Both the position numbers and the translations under genes were made by a program. From Symsagittifera roscoffensis (lineage: Eukaryota > Xenacoelomorpha > Acoela > Convolutidae): a stretch of DNA of 64,000 bases. Positions within the stretch are counted from its first letter, which is position 1. Each line of letters starts with the position of its first letter. Positions 1 to 11,640 of the stretch are shown in pieces. The notes beneath the pieces are model-generated. The model worked only from the letters and a program-made list of their open reading frames with translations, was not told where the DNA came from and ran no database searches. The stretch lies in the NCBI RefSeq assembly GCF_963678635.1, contig NC_087062.1:16109789-16173788 (forward strand), in the 5' to 3' direction.

Positions 1-3000
1 AATGAAGATATACGTGCTTCGACTATAAACAGGCTGTGTTACTGGGTTTTGGGTTGTCGAGAATGTCATCAATAAGAAGTTTTGCCAGTCAGCAAGTCAG
101 GATAGGACTTCTATTGGAAGAAAAGTTGAATGCACCTTCCATACCGAAATCCGAAAACAGTGTGGAGTTTGGATTGGGACTCTCAGTGAGTTACTGAGGA
201 CAAGCTTGGTGGTAGTGTGGGACTTAATGAAGCCATCATGGTGCCCGAGTCCAAATGTCGATTTGATATTGCGAGCGACACAAGATAAACAAAGGGAATT
301 GAATTCAGAGAAGCATCATCTTAACGCATGATGAAATCCCATGCAATTGTTTGCTAAAAACATGATGGTATCCTGTGCAAAGTAATGTGGTGTTGATCTG
401 AGACTCTGGAGAGTTGATCTTCATGGGTTTACCAGACTCATCACAGCCCATAACAATAGTGATAGTTGGAGTTATGATGGCAATTAGATGGCTGCAAGCT
501 CATGTTAGAGAGAACTACATGTAGGAAGCACCGACTAAAGAACAGTTGGAAGACCTCTATTGTCTAAAAAATTTTCTCAAATCGATTGTCTATAATCTTG
601 AACATTCCGATGGAAGTAAAGAAAACATGGGGCAGAAGACGACTGATGCCATGGTTCAGAGGCAACCTAACTGCCTGTTTGTACGAGTATGCCAAAAAGC
701 GTATGTGTAAGCACAGCAGTGTGTACAGTTCGTATCGAATGGACATGGGATCAGAGGCTTTCAAGCGAGCTTTCGTGACGGATCGGATTGCATTAACTAC
801 CGCGGTGAAAAAACAATGAAGACGATGGTGACGGAAGAGAAAGAAAAAAATGTTGGAGGAAGATCTGGAGAGAAATGTGAAGTTGTGCTTCCACAACTGC
901 TTCTGCAGAAACAAGGAAACTACTACAGAGCCGCTACCTTAACGCAAACTAAGGCTAGAAGAGCAGAGATCTTGGAGGACTGCCTCCAACAGTGTCAGAA
1001 TGGCCACCGATGTGTTGTAAGACACCGAGACCGAAAGTCGAGAGTCGATGTTGCAGGAGGAGATGGAACAGTAACAATAGGCAAGAAACGAGATGACAAG
1101 ATGCAAAAAAAGAAACGATTAGAAAAATTTATAGAACTTCTAACCGACGTAATTTAAAAGAAAGAGATGAAAAGAAGAGCGACAAAGAGGATATTAAAAC
1201 TCAAAAATGTTTTATATGAGAAAATCTCAAATAAGCAACCGAGCCAACTAAATTTGAAAGTGGAATTTGATGAAAGAAATAATTTTAGTTTAAAATTCTT
1301 TGTTTATAATTTTGCCTGGTGACTTGACATATGTTTTTAGAGACTTTTACTTTTTATTTAGAAAAACTTGAGCGTGGAGAGTATATTTAAAATATTCCAA
1401 CCTGCGTGATTATTTTGAATCAACTAAAATGACTGGTCACTTCGTGGTGACATGAAATATCGGGATAATCTAATGGAAAAGAAGATTATTCATCGTTCCT
1501 TTTAACCACCGAGTTTCTTAATTTCAGGACCAATAAAAACTTACTTTCACGAAGGGAAAGAGCATAGTAGGATCATTTTTGTTTATTTGTTGGTAGGACC
1601 TCCTGCGTACAGCTCTTTTTAACACCAGGAGAAAAAATTAAACTTAAGAAAATAACACTCAAGGTCAGAAAACATATTTTAGCTTAAATCGCATCCTCAG
1701 AATGCAGATTTGTGAAAATGTTAGGATGCTATCGCAATGTAGTATGATGCCATTTATAGCACGTCGTGATTCAATGTGAGGTGGACAAAATTCTTTCGAT
1801 GCATTTTGTACAATCTTTTCGATGAAACTGTACCAATCTGATGCGTTACCCGAAGTTAAATGAACTCATTGACCGGGCTGTCCGTTGAGTTTGTGACATT
1901 CGACCAGAGTGACTTCAAAATGCAGGAGGTGAATGAATAGTAATTTGAGCAATTCTGGTGGACGATGTGTTGATTTTAGCGAATAACGTGCTTGTTCAAC
2001 AAATTGAATGGGAGAGGTCGGTTTTGAAAAATTTGTTCGAAAATAAAATAAGGACATGATGTTGAAATATTGAGACAACTGAAAAAAGAGCCAAAATCAG
2101 AACGACGATTTTGGCTGAAAGAAGCAAGTTGTACCACAGATATAGCGAACGACAGAATGATAGTCAACGTTATGTACAGAATAACACTCCGAGTTGTAAC
2201 GGTTGTACAGCTACAATCGTTACGGATCGATATCCGAGAATCAGGAGGCAAATGGGAGGATTTTAATACCCTTCCTGATCAGTAAGGAAACAGCTCTTCT
2301 TCCGGATTCAAGAATCCGGAACGGTCTCGGGAAAGACTGTAAACTGCATTTTAACAATTCTTAGCTTACCGGGAGGACCTGAATTGAACTTAAATATACA
2401 TCAAATTCCTTTTTAGATAACGAGAAGCTAGGAGATGATTGTGGGAAAAGGTTGATCCATCCCCGATGGATATGATGATTTTTTTCTACTGATCAAATAT
2501 AAAAGTAATAAAATAACTAAGTAATAGCTCTATTTTTAGGAGTGACGTCGTGGTCTGGGGATACTTTGTCTGCATGCAACTAAGTCAATTTGCGCAATTT
2601 GCCCGATAGCTTTTTGATTGTATCTTAACCCTTTGTCGACCCGATGTTAATGAACCACACATTGAACTGTCGAGGTAGAGACGGTTAAAAACACTTGAAG
2701 CTGTGTTCGGACGCTAGCCAGTCGTTTTAGAATCTAGCTTTACTATTGGTTGTTTTGTAATGTTTCATAGATTAAATTAACTGATACAAAACTCTTCAAT
2801 TTGTTTTTGAATGATGCGCATGTGTTTTCGAAATTCCATATTTGTACTGGGAATGAGTTCCACTTTTTGGGCGTCTAAAGAAAAAAAGATTGCTGAAGAG
2901 AAGCACTTGAACAATGATTGTCGAATGTGGTTTGCTTTGTTCTCTGGAGAGAGCTTTAAACCTACTTTCAGTTGCTGTATGAAAATTGCTGCATAATCTT

Positions 3001-3156
3001 AATACAATTAACTGAACCAAGAATATTGTTGGCAGTTGTCAAATAATATCTATTGTTTTAATTCCTTAAGCCATTTTTTTCTAAAATGATTATTATTGAT
3101 TAGAGGATTGGCTCCAAATGCCATTTATCTTTTATTGGCAAAAAATATAAGTTCCG
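1..3156. other. Left flank without a supported gene
   Basis: No gene is recognised here. Between 586 and 1157 there are two overlapping short open frames (77 and 113 codons, + strand) in purine-rich DNA that resembles the coding strand of the gypsy element to the right. They contain no motif I know and lack a convincing start context, so decayed retrotransposon DNA is the likeliest reading. From about 1200 to 3156 the DNA becomes AT-rich, with only short chance frames. No terminal repeat, tRNA or splice-consistent exon chain was seen. Confidence 0.5.
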
Positions 3157-4037
3157 TGTGTCAGTCGGTCATATTTGGAAGTTTGACCTTGAGCAACGTT
3201 TATTCTTGATTTTGGGGTGAAATGCAATTTTTCAAAAATTCGATTTGAGCCTGTCATGCTCAAGTTTCTCGCGACAACTGAATATACGAGAAAAAAAGAT
3301 CAGAAGAATCAAACTACAGTCGCGGAAAAGTAGTCCAAAAACTAGGAGCGTGAAATTGCTATTCGCAATTTTGCCATATAAATCGAACGAGAGTAGAACT
3401 GTCTCACACTTAGAGAAGGAACAAATCGTGACGGGAACAACTAAAGAAGATCAAATGGACCAGAGTGAACCTTCGGTGGAAAGGTGGACAGCTGAAGTGC
3501 CCAATGATCCAAATAGAAAACTTGTGTCTTGAGATAAAACTTATTCATTTCAAATTTCTTGAGTTAGACTTGATTATAGGATTATTTCTAGAGTTGCTTA
3601 TTAATTTAGTTACTCAATTCTAGAAGTCGTGTCGGTATGTAAGTAACCAAATTAAATTTTTTACAATGTGTTTCACAATTTTATGTTGAGTTAGGGAGAG
3701 TTTTAGGTTGATCCATCTGAAACGGATTAAAGGTCCACTGTCTAACAGAAATTAACTGTATACGGAAGGTTCTGACCCTGTTTTTAACGGCGTTCGTGTG
3801 TTTTAGGTATTTTGAGACCTGAACATGGGGACCTTCTTATTTCTAGAGCGGTGGGTTTTTTGGTAGTAGCCCTTAAGCCGTAACATGGTTTGTAGTCTCA
3901 TGTCGCAAGTGAACCGAATCGGCTCTGACCGCTTGAGGTAGAAAAACACAAAAGATAGTGTCCCTGACTCTTGAGCCAATAATTATAGGGCCTATTTTCT
4001 TAAATCTCATATGTGACTTAAGTAGGTAACTGTTACA
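3157..4037 (+). repeat. 5' LTR of the giant gypsy element
   Basis: This 881-bp LTR begins TGTGTCAGTC and ends ACTGTTACA. It matches the split right LTR (25679-26137 plus 29925-30527) and the inverted solo LTR at 28648-29552. Alignable landmarks include the GACCTTGAGCAACG block near the start, the AGTCGTGTCGGTA block in the middle and the GTGTCCCTGACTCTTGAG block near the end. It contains five CTTGAG hexamers, the motif that is also enriched in the internal region. Confidence 0.85.
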
Positions 4038-5605
4038 TAGTGTTTTTATGGCGCTCCTGGGTGTTTTCACGAACTCATGACTACGGGATCGAACCCACTT
4101 GTCGCAGCATCGGGCTACATGCCCATTCTAGAGTACCGGTGGTAAGGTTCAACGAGAACGTGACCACCTTCTGGTTGTACCGTGATAGCTTTTTAAGAAG
4201 CTCGAGAAAATTCCCTGTGCGCTTTCCAAAACGAAGCCTAGCTAACCAAGTTATGGAGGCCACTAGGGGGACAAAAAACGGTTAGAAGACAAAAAGCGAA
4301 ACAAAAACCAAAAAAAAATAGAAAAAGGAACAAAAAACGATATAAAAGACAAAAAAGACGGTTGGCTTTGACTTTCAGATTAGGTGGATCAAACCTTAAT
4401 TTTAATTAAAATAGTAAAAGCATACTGTTTTCAATAAGACCGATAGTCTCGATCAAACCAGTAACGTTGAACAGGTGCACGAGCTAGGGACGTTGAAAGG
4501 GTTTTCAGATAGGGAGGCTTGACTGGACCAGGTGACCAGCCAAGTGGGAAAGTGTCACTAGGGGTAGAGACCTCAGAGACAGAGGACACCGGCCTGGGAA
4601 AGAGACATCCAGCAGTGTGGTGAAGACAGAACAGAGCAAACGGAGGAGGGTTTACAGAGGTGTTCTGTTTGCTCAAACGGGTATCGCTAAAATCCAAATA
4701 AACATTTTAGGAGATAAGTGTAAAATTGAATCAGCGAATACCCACTGTTTTGAGGAAACGTTTTTACTTGAGCAGAGCTTGGAAACAGGTTCTACGGATT
4801 TCTCTCGAGAGTCTTAGCACCCATAACGCTTAGGTTAATTTTCGGCTTAAGTGGGGTGCTAGATAGGGGGGAGGTTAGCAGGGGTGCTGGTCAAGATAGA
4901 GGTTGGTGGTTCAAAATATTAAAAAGGGGGAATTTTTATAGTAACTAAACAATCGATATCGTCGATTTAGTTACATTAGAACAACTGAGTTGAAGACTCA
5001 CAACAAGAGTAGCAACGCGAAGGTGCTCGATAGCGAACTCGTATTAAGGTAGGAAACCTGGCCGGATTGGGTGGGGGGATCGGAAATAGACCGTTTTTGG
5101 AACCCAAAAGGTGAAAACCCTATAAGATCGCTAGTAGGTGGGAGGAAAAACGCGTGACAGTCAGGTACCAGACATTTTTTTACGAAAGACACGCATTATT
5201 GAAATTGCATTTTAGGTATACAAGTTTTTCTTGTTTTTGTGCTTTTTCGCATCGAGATTTACGGTTTTTGAGTTTGATTTTCACTGAATTTTAGTCAACA
5301 GCAATCATAGAATAAGGTTACAAGCAAGTTGTATTTCGACCTGCATTGGAAATAGGAAACAAAAGGAAATTACAGGGGGTTAGAAAAAAAATTTAGATTG
5401 ACAGAATTGGGTTTTGGGGATTTTTCACACAAGTTCTAGAGGAGGTACTGGGATAGTGGACTGGATATCCTAACACTCGAGTTAGGGTACAGGGAGATTC
5501 TAAAGACGAGTTCGGGACAGGAAGTGGTACTGGAAGGTCGGATAAAGAGTTTCAATACCTGGGCTTCAGCAGTGGAAGCAGCACAAGAGTCTTGGTGGCA
5601 GTCCT
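4038..5605 (+). other. Leader region of the giant gypsy element, no gene seen
   Basis: Between the 5' LTR and the minisatellite I see no convincing gene. There is an A-rich stretch at 4265-4360 with repeats of the form ACAAAAAACG and GACAAAAAG. The short frames here have no recognisable motif. From 5436 on, degenerate units resembling the following minisatellite appear. Confidence 0.5.
4049..4066 (+). other. Candidate primer-binding site
   Basis: TGGCGCTCCTGGGTG lies 12 bases after the 5' LTR. A TGG start is typical of tRNA-primed LTR elements, since it pairs with the CCA end of the tRNA. I cannot assign the tRNA, and 12 bases is slightly far, so this is tentative. Confidence 0.3.
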
Positions 5606-6202
5606 CGGATGGTGATCTAAGGGTCCTAACACCTGAGTGCTCGGACAGTGATCTAAGGGTCACAAGACCCTACCTAAGGATCACAACACTCGAGCGAAGG
5701 GTCCTAGGACAGTACCGAAGGGACCCAAGACCCTACCGAAATGTCCCAACACTTGAGCGAAGGGTCCCAGGACAATACCAAAGGGTCCCAAGACCCTACC
5801 GAAAGGTCGTAACCCATGACCGAAGGGACCCAGGACAGTACCGAAGTGTCCTAGCACAATTATGAAGGGTCCCAAGACCCTACCGAAAGGTCCCAAGACT
5901 TGAACGAAGGGTCCCAGGACAGTACCGAAGTGTCCTAGGACAATACCGAAGAGTCCCAATACCCTACTGAAAGGTCCCAACACTTGAGCGAAGGGTCCCA
6001 GGACAAAACCGAAGGTCCCAAGACCCTACCAGAGGATACCAGAGCTTGAGGAAAGGGTATCAGGGCAATACCAAAGAGTCCCGGCACTAGAGCGAAGGGT
6101 CCCAAGGCCCTAGGGAAGGGGTACAGGAATAGAGCGAAAGGTCCCAAGACCCTACCAAAAGATCCAAAGACCTGATCGAAGGGTCCCAACATTCAGCTTA
6201 GG
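5606..6202 (+). repeat. 21-bp minisatellite in the gypsy leader
   Basis: About 28 imperfect units of about 21 bp run through this region, built on CCGAAGGGTCCCAAGACCC. Units alternate among three subtypes ending CCTA, TTGAG and CAGTA/CAATA, giving a higher-order period of about 63 bp. Because 21 is a multiple of three, long frames stay open on both strands. The - strand reads as a heptad of the form VLGPFGR (5681-5983 and 5935-6192), and the + strand reads as RRVPGQY-like heptads (5524-5865). It lies just upstream of the gag-like frames. Confidence 0.85.
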
Positions 6203-6348
6203 TCTCCAATTCTTGGAGAGATGAATTCGACTGGGTTTTAATAAATAAAAGATTAGGGACTTTTTCTTAAAATTTCAATTAGATTTTACATTAGGAACTT
6301 GTATATATATATTAGAAGTGTAGATAAAGAAAATCGTTTAAAAAAATT

Positions 6349-7538
6349 ATGAAGAAAACAAGATCATCACTAACAGAAAGGAAAGGGATAGGACTTAAGC
6401 AAAATCAAACCTCATCGCAACGGAAACTAACACCAACAAATCCGATAGTTATGAAGAAGAATATTTCAGTGAATATGGTCAACACAAAAAGCAATAAGGA
6501 ACAGAAGGCCAAAGAGAAAGTAACGGAAGAATCTACTATACCGACCAAGGAACCCGATCTCGAGACACCAGGTCAGAGTACAGACGGGGCGGAAAGGAAG
6601 ACGACGGAATCAACACCCATGCCAAATGTAGAAGAACAAGAGAAGAAAACAATAGAGTTCTCACCAATAGGCAATGTAGACGAAACAACAAACAACACAC
6701 CGGAAACGATAAAAGACGATTCACAAACAAAGAGAACGTCGATCACAGAGAAGTTTGCAGCAATGGTCGAAATGAAACCAAAAGAAAAAGAGGAGGTAAT
6801 TGCAGCGACCGAGAAAAGCAAAACGTTTGGGACAGTTTCCACAATAAAGACAGAAACTAAATAAGATAAAGAGCAAGTCACACAAGAAGCCACGGCCAAC
6901 CAAGATAAACAAACTATGGAGTCAAACACACCTTCACTTGAGCTGGGCGATTTGATGGCTAAGTCAGAACAAACCGACAAAAAGCTGAAATGCAGCGAAG
7001 AAGACCGCCAAGAGCTGAAAAAGGAAGTAAGATACAACAAAACTGAGAACCTAGACAACTACTATGTCCTAGCAAGGGCGATGGAGGAGAAGCCGCAACA
7101 GATGGCGGACAAAGTATAAACGACCGCCAAATGCGAGAGAAACATATCAAGAAAAATATGGACGAAATGAAAAAGAATTACGACACCGTGAGTGAAAAAT
7201 TGTGGAATCTAAAAACCAGAATGGACACAATGAGCATTGAACAAGCAGAAAGTTCTGGAGCCATACAGTCCATATTGGATGTACTCTTGAGAAACTCGCT
7301 AGTCCAAGATAAATTAGTGGCGGACAAGCCATCTGGAACTGGAGTCGACTTCGTAGAACCACAACGAAAGAAACAGGAATCTACACCGTTACCCCGGATT
7401 GATAGCAGCATGGCGTCAGGAGGGACCAGGACTGCTATGAAGGGGGAGCCTCAAACTCGACGGGGACACCAGACGACTCAGGAACTCATGCGGGTGTACC
7501 ACCTGATGCCATCACGTGGACGAGTACCTGGGAAATGA
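6349..7538 (+). pseudogene. Gag-like N-terminal region of the giant gypsy element (broken)
   Basis: The frame starting ATG at 6349 runs 171 codons to a TAA at 6862-6864, then continues in the same frame through 6916-7119 before another stop. The neighbouring frame 7131-7538 carries on. The sequence is Lys/Glu/Thr-rich and hydrophilic. The part around 6916-7330 has heptad-like Leu/Glu/Lys spacing that suggests a coiled coil. No catalytic motif is present. Its position between leader and capsid-like region makes it the Gag N-terminus or an accessory reading frame fused to Gag. It carries at least two stops and one frameshift. Confidence 0.55.
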
Positions 7539-7587
7539 CGAGCAGGACGCTTGAAGCATTCGCAACAAGGAACACAGATATAAGTGA

Positions 7588-8235
7588 CGAGGCAGTGACA
7601 AATCCAGAAAAACCTTCAAAAAAGCCAAAGAATTCAAACACGATTCAGATGGTTGCATTGATACCTGGGTTGAGGTAATGAGACTACATCTAGAACAAGA
7701 CAACTTGAACGATGAGAAGCAGGCCTGCACGGCGATGATAAGCAACCTAGAGGGAACAGCACTGAAAAGTGTGGTAGCAAAGACGGAGGAGGAGCGTGAT
7801 ACTGCAGACAAGATCTTTGAGATACTGTAGAATCGATTTGGATTGTGTATGAAGGGTCATCAGGCGATGATGAGCCTCGAAAAAAAGAAGACAAAGAGGT
7901 GACGAATCGATTGATCGACTTGTGGATGATCTTGAGAGCTTGAGGAGGAGAAGAGATCCAGAGGAATCGACCAACAGAAAAAACTTTAGCATCGCTTCAA
8001 AGTTTATCGGCAGAGTGAGAAGTGATGACATGAGAACGATGTTGGCAACGTATTACACGCTATCGAAGGATAACGCACCAGCCCCAGAGGAGATGAGGCA
8101 AAGTCAAGAGAGTATATGTTAATGAAACCAAAGAAGTACTCGTTCTCGGAAAGCAGAAACAAGCAAGGGGGAAGCCAACAACAAAGGTCGTCATGGTACA
8201 AACCTAGAGACGACATGGACAAACGAAGGTCATGT
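7588..8235 (+). pseudogene. Gag capsid fragment, copy 1
   Basis: This region encodes a capsid-like stretch in three pieces: about 7600-7828 ending at a TAG after an IFEIL motif, then the next segment, then 7922-8122 starting MDDLESL. It ends just before the zinc-knuckle residues because block C has been lost here. The stops and frameshifts are the same as in copy 2, so they predate the duplication. Assignment to Ty3/gypsy capsid rests on position before the CCHC knuckles and on the alpha-helical charged composition. Confidence 0.6.
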
Positions 8236-8240
8236 GCAAA
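7588..8240 (+). repeat. Duplicated block A, first copy (gag capsid)
   Basis: This 653-bp block is repeated at 8875-9527 (offset 1287 bp) with no mismatch that I noticed. In this copy it joins directly to block B (8238-8877). The 911-bp block C, which separates A and B in the second copy, is missing. The junction shares AAA as a microhomology. Confidence 0.9.
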
Positions 8241-8877
8241 GTGAAATCCATTGGGCACTGTGCTATGCTGGAAGAGGATGCCATGCATCTGGGAACGGAA
8301 GCAGACGTATCTGCACATGTATTGGACATAAGCAGCAAGAAGACGCAACTGCGTGGGTTGTTGCACACGGGAGCCGTCTTGAGTGTAATACCAATTGAAA
8401 AATTAGAGGAAAATGGGAGTCGACAAAGACGACTTGATTGACTCAAGAGTACGGCTGTCAGCAGCAAACAAGGGGGCGCTTCGGGTTCTAGGCAGGACAC
8501 CAATAAAAGCCATAAAATCTGGAGGAACGCAATTTGCTGATGAGTTTTCTGGTGGTGGAGAATCTAGATGAGTCTGACCAATTCATTTAAGGCAGAGATT
8601 TCATCAGGAATTTCGATGTAACAATTGATCTTAAAAATGCGATGTTCAGGATTTTAAACCCGCAAAGGAAGTACGTAATTAAACCGGTAATTTGATAATG
8701 GCGAATGAAATTAAAGCTCCAATTTTCTTGAGTAGGAGGGTAGGCTGAAAACCAATGAGACGGCAATAGTAAATTTGCGGATGAAAAACTATAATGAACT
8801 AAGTGACAATAAAGAAGTATGTATAGGGCCGAACCCAAACAGTCAAAGTGCTGCTATTTAAGGAAGATCCTGCTCGA
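8238..8877 (+). repeat. Duplicated block B, first copy (protease region)
   Basis: This 640-bp block is repeated at 10436-11075 (offset 2198). The one difference I found is ACCAATG versus ACGAATG near 8750/10948. Its right edge joins block A' through a shared CGA. Confidence 0.9.
8241..8440 (+). pseudogene. Aspartic protease fragment, copy 1
   Basis: This frame (8232-8441) carries the protease active-site neighbourhood LLHTGAVLSVIP. Retroviral-type aspartic proteases need D-T-G; here the Asp codon reads CAC (His). The same change is present in copy 2 at 10438-10639, so it predates the duplication. The fragment lacks the N-terminal half that copy 2 retains and is fused to capsid because of the block C deletion. 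Confidence 0.7.
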
Positions 8878-9518
8878 GGCAGTGACAAATCCAGAAAAAC
8901 CTTCAAAAAAGCCAAAGAATTCAAACACGATTCAGATGGTTGCATTGATACCTGGGTTGAGGTAATGAGACTACATCTAGAACAAGACAACTTGAACGAT
9001 GAGAAGCAGGCCTGCACGGCGATGATAAGCAACCTAGAGGGAACAGCACTGAAAAGTGTGGTAGCAAAGACGGAGGAGGAGCGTGATACTGCAGACAAGA
9101 TCTTTGAGATACTGTAGAATCGATTTGGATTGTGTATGAAGGGTCATCAGGCGATGATGAGCCTCGAAAAAAAGAAGACAAAGAGGTGACGAATCGATTG
9201 ATCGACTTGTGGATGATCTTGAGAGCTTGAGGAGGAGAAGAGATCCAGAGGAATCGACCAACAGAAAAAACTTTAGCATCGCTTCAAAGTTTATCGGCAG
9301 AGTGAGAAGTGATGACATGAGAACGATGTTGGCAACGTATTACACGCTATCGAAGGATAACGCACCAGCCCCAGAGGAGATGAGGCAAAGTCAAGAGAGT
9401 ATATGTTAATGAAACCAAAGAAGTACTCGTTCTCGGAAAGCAGAAACAAGCAAGGGGGAAGCCAACAACAAAGGTCGTCATGGTACAAACCTAGAGACGA
9501 CATGGACAAACGAAGGTC
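8848..9518 (+). pseudogene. Gag capsid fragment, copy 2
   Basis: The frame 8848-9117 (89 codons) begins in the tail of block B and continues into the capsid block. It stops at the same TAG as copy 1, after which 9209-9409 reopens. A Trp-Val-x-Val-Met-Arg-Leu segment and the charged helices match copy 1 residue for residue. This copy runs on into the zinc-knuckle region at 9511, so it is the better preserved Gag. It is still non-functional because of stops and frameshifts. Confidence 0.6.
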
Positions 9519-9527
9519 ATGTGCAAA
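8875..9527 (+). repeat. Duplicated block A, second copy (gag capsid)
   Basis: This is the second copy of the capsid block, followed here by block C (9528-10435) with the zinc knuckles and then by B'. The order A'-C-B' is the ancestral one expected for gag-pro. Confidence 0.9.
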
Positions 9528-9728
9528 CTGCGGATCGGCGAATCATCATGTAGCGGATTGCGCATAATACAAACAAGGCATGAAAACTTGGGATTTGCGC
9601 CAGAAGAGGAAGACATGAATCAAATGCAAGAACACGAGTTTTACAGTGGCTTGATCATCAAAATAGGCGCGAGGTGTTTTTTCTGCAATCAAGAGGACCA
9701 TTTTAGGATTGACTGCCGCCTGTTTTGA
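9511..9728 (+). pseudogene. Gag nucleocapsid with two CCHC zinc knuckles
   Basis: Two knuckles of the form C-x2-C-x4-H-x4-C are visible: CANCGSANHHVADC starting near 9519, and CFFCNQEDHFRIDC near 9678-9720. Such knuckles bind the packaged RNA in Ty3/gypsy Gag. They sit in different frames, so the protein is broken between them. They lie in block C, which is deleted from the first copy of the duplication. Confidence 0.75.
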
Positions 9729-9734
9729 GAGGCA

Positions 9735-10097
9735 GTGGAGAATCAAGGTCACCCGAAACATAAATTGGCATTGGCAGCGGTGCAGAACACCAGAAACAGA
9801 CAAGCTGAAAATGACTTGCAGAACAAAGAGGTAGCAAGTGGTGAGTTACCAACGAAGACAGTAAAAGCAGTAGCACAAGTCAAAGATGTTTTGGGGGCTG
9901 AGACAAGGAGTCCACTAATGATAAACAATGAGAAAGCAGCTGCAGAGGCTATCAACAGAGTGAAGAAAGACTTGGCGACCAAAGAGACCGAGCAACGGTT
10001 AAAACCTGAAATAGAGAGACAAAAGATGAATGAGACACTCTCGACGACGAGGCCAGAACCAGAGACAGGAGAAAATTTAGTGAACAGGAATAATTGA
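9735..10097 (+). CDS. Gag C-terminal / spacer fragment of the gypsy element
   Basis: This is an open frame of 120 codons, rich in Ala, Lys, Glu and Gln, right after the zinc knuckles. It probably encodes the Gag tail or linker to protease. There is no catalytic motif, and a coiled-coil-like helix is likely in its middle. It is unlikely to be expressed alone. Confidence 0.4.
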   Translation: MENQGHPKHKLALAAVQNTRNRQAENDLQNKEVASGELPTKTVKAVAQVKDVLGAETRSPLMINNEKAAAEAINRVKKDLATKETEQRLKPEIERQKMNETLSTTRPEPETGENLVNRNN

Positions 10098-10219
10098 AAT
10101 ACCTTGAAGATTGAACGAGAATCATGTCAATAATCACTGTGGGCTGTCATGAAATAACGAGGAACCTGAGTGAACCGAGTGATAAAAAATTAATGCACCT
10201 TGATGTATATGCGGATTAA

Positions 10220-10639
10220 TTGAGATCAATAAGCCCGCAAACACGTTCTAGAGCACTGAGAGCATTACTCACGAGAGGTGGTGGCAAATCGATTCGCATA
10301 GACAACAGATACAGGGAAGTCTATGGTCCGCATGAGGTCATGTTGAACATAGATGGAATAAACATCTATACTAAGACGATGATAACATGTGACGAGGATC
10401 TAGCCGGACAAATCTATGTTGGCAGAGAAGAACTAAAAGTGAAATCCATTGGGCACTGTGCTATGCTGGAAGAGGATGCCATGCATCTGGGAACGGAAGC
10501 AGACGTATCTGCACATGTATTGGACATAAGCAGCAAGAAGACGCAACTGCGTGGGTTGTTGCACACGGGAGCCGTCTTGAGTGTAATACCAATTGAAAAA
10601 TTAGAGGAAAATGGGAGTCGACAAAGACGACTTGATTGA
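10220..10639 (+). pseudogene. Aspartic protease of the giant gypsy element, catalytic Asp lost
   Basis: This 139-codon frame matches the size of a retropepsin domain. The active-site motif reads LLHTGAVLSVIP (about 10555-10590) where D-T-G-A is expected, so the catalytic Asp is replaced by His. Upstream it has the beta-strand-like stretch found before the active site in this family. The second conserved Gly-containing strand follows in another frame (around 10660-10700). In the family this enzyme cuts the Gag-Pol polyprotein; this copy should be inactive. Confidence 0.75.
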
Positions 10640-11075
10640 CTCAAGAGTACGGCTGTCAGCAGCAAACAAGGGGGCGCTTCGGGTTCTAGGCAGGACACCA
10701 ATAAAAGCCATAAAATCTGGAGGAACGCAATTTGCTGATGAGTTTTCTGGTGGTGGAGAATCTAGATGAGTCTGACCAATTCATTTAAGGCAGAGATTTC
10801 ATCAGGAATTTCGATGTAACAATTGATCTTAAAAATGCGATGTTCAGGATTTTAAACCCGCAAAGGAAGTACGTAATTAAACCGGTAATTTGATAATGGC
10901 GAATGAAATTAAAGCTCCAATTTTCTTGAGTAGGAGGGTAGGCTGAAAACGAATGAGACGGCAATAGTAAATTTGCGGATGAAAAACTATAATGAACTAA
11001 GTGACAATAAAGAAGTATGTATAGGGCCGAACCCAAACAGTCAAAGTGCTGCTATTTAAGGAAGATCCTGCTCGA
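10436..11075 (+). repeat. Duplicated block B, second copy (protease region)
   Basis: This copy of block B lies in its expected position between the zinc-knuckle block and RT. It is almost identical to 8238-8877. Confidence 0.9.
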
Positions 11076-11117
11076 TAACCAAGAGTGACCTCTGCGTCAG
11101 TGTCTTGTTGATTACTC

Positions 11118-11483
11118 TTGATATACAAATCACATCCAGAGGGGAGGAAGCTGGGATACGCACTGCCCGTGAACACTAGATATGAAATGACTGAAAATGT
11201 GAAAGAAAATGAAGTTCTTGATTGCCCGAATCACAGGGATAAGATTTGTATCTTGAGAAGATTGAAGAAAAAAAAATGTTCATCAGGTCTTGTGAAGTCA
11301 CTTAAGTCAGAGACAGACGATAGACTTACGAGCTGTCCGAATTTTCCAGAAAGACCCACACTAGAGGAATTGGAAATGGATAAACCAGTATTACCAGAAA
11401 TTGAAAACTTAAGGGGAAAAGTAACAGACGAACAGCTCGAAGCCATCAAGGATGTTCTAGATAGGAATCAGGATGTTTTTTGA
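11118..11483 (+). pseudogene. Pol linker before RT (RT N-terminus)
   Basis: This frame of 121 codons ends with a helix and the sequence DVLDRNQDVF, typical of the conserved segment just before the RT fingers in Ty3/gypsy Pol. It stops at 11481-11483. The next 150 bases carry further RT-like residues in other frames before the long RT frame opens at 11641. Confidence 0.6.
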
Positions 11484-11640
11484 GACAAAAGGCAGACATC
11501 AGATGCTGTAACTTCATAATACATGAAATAGAAGTAGAGGAGTCGGCGGTACCACATCGAGAGGGGGAGATGCGTGGTACCTGACCCCAAAAATATCGAA
11601 TGCATGTAGAAAAGAGATAGAGACCCTACTAGAATATGAC

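Noticed and set aside
564-1157. Two overlapping small frames as a host gene
   Set aside because: No domain, no splice-consistent neighbours, and composition like decayed retrotransposon DNA.
5681-6192. Antisense VLGPFGR heptad frames as a structural protein gene
   Set aside because: The open frame follows automatically from the 21-bp repeat period; no start context or transcript evidence. Kept as a finding only.
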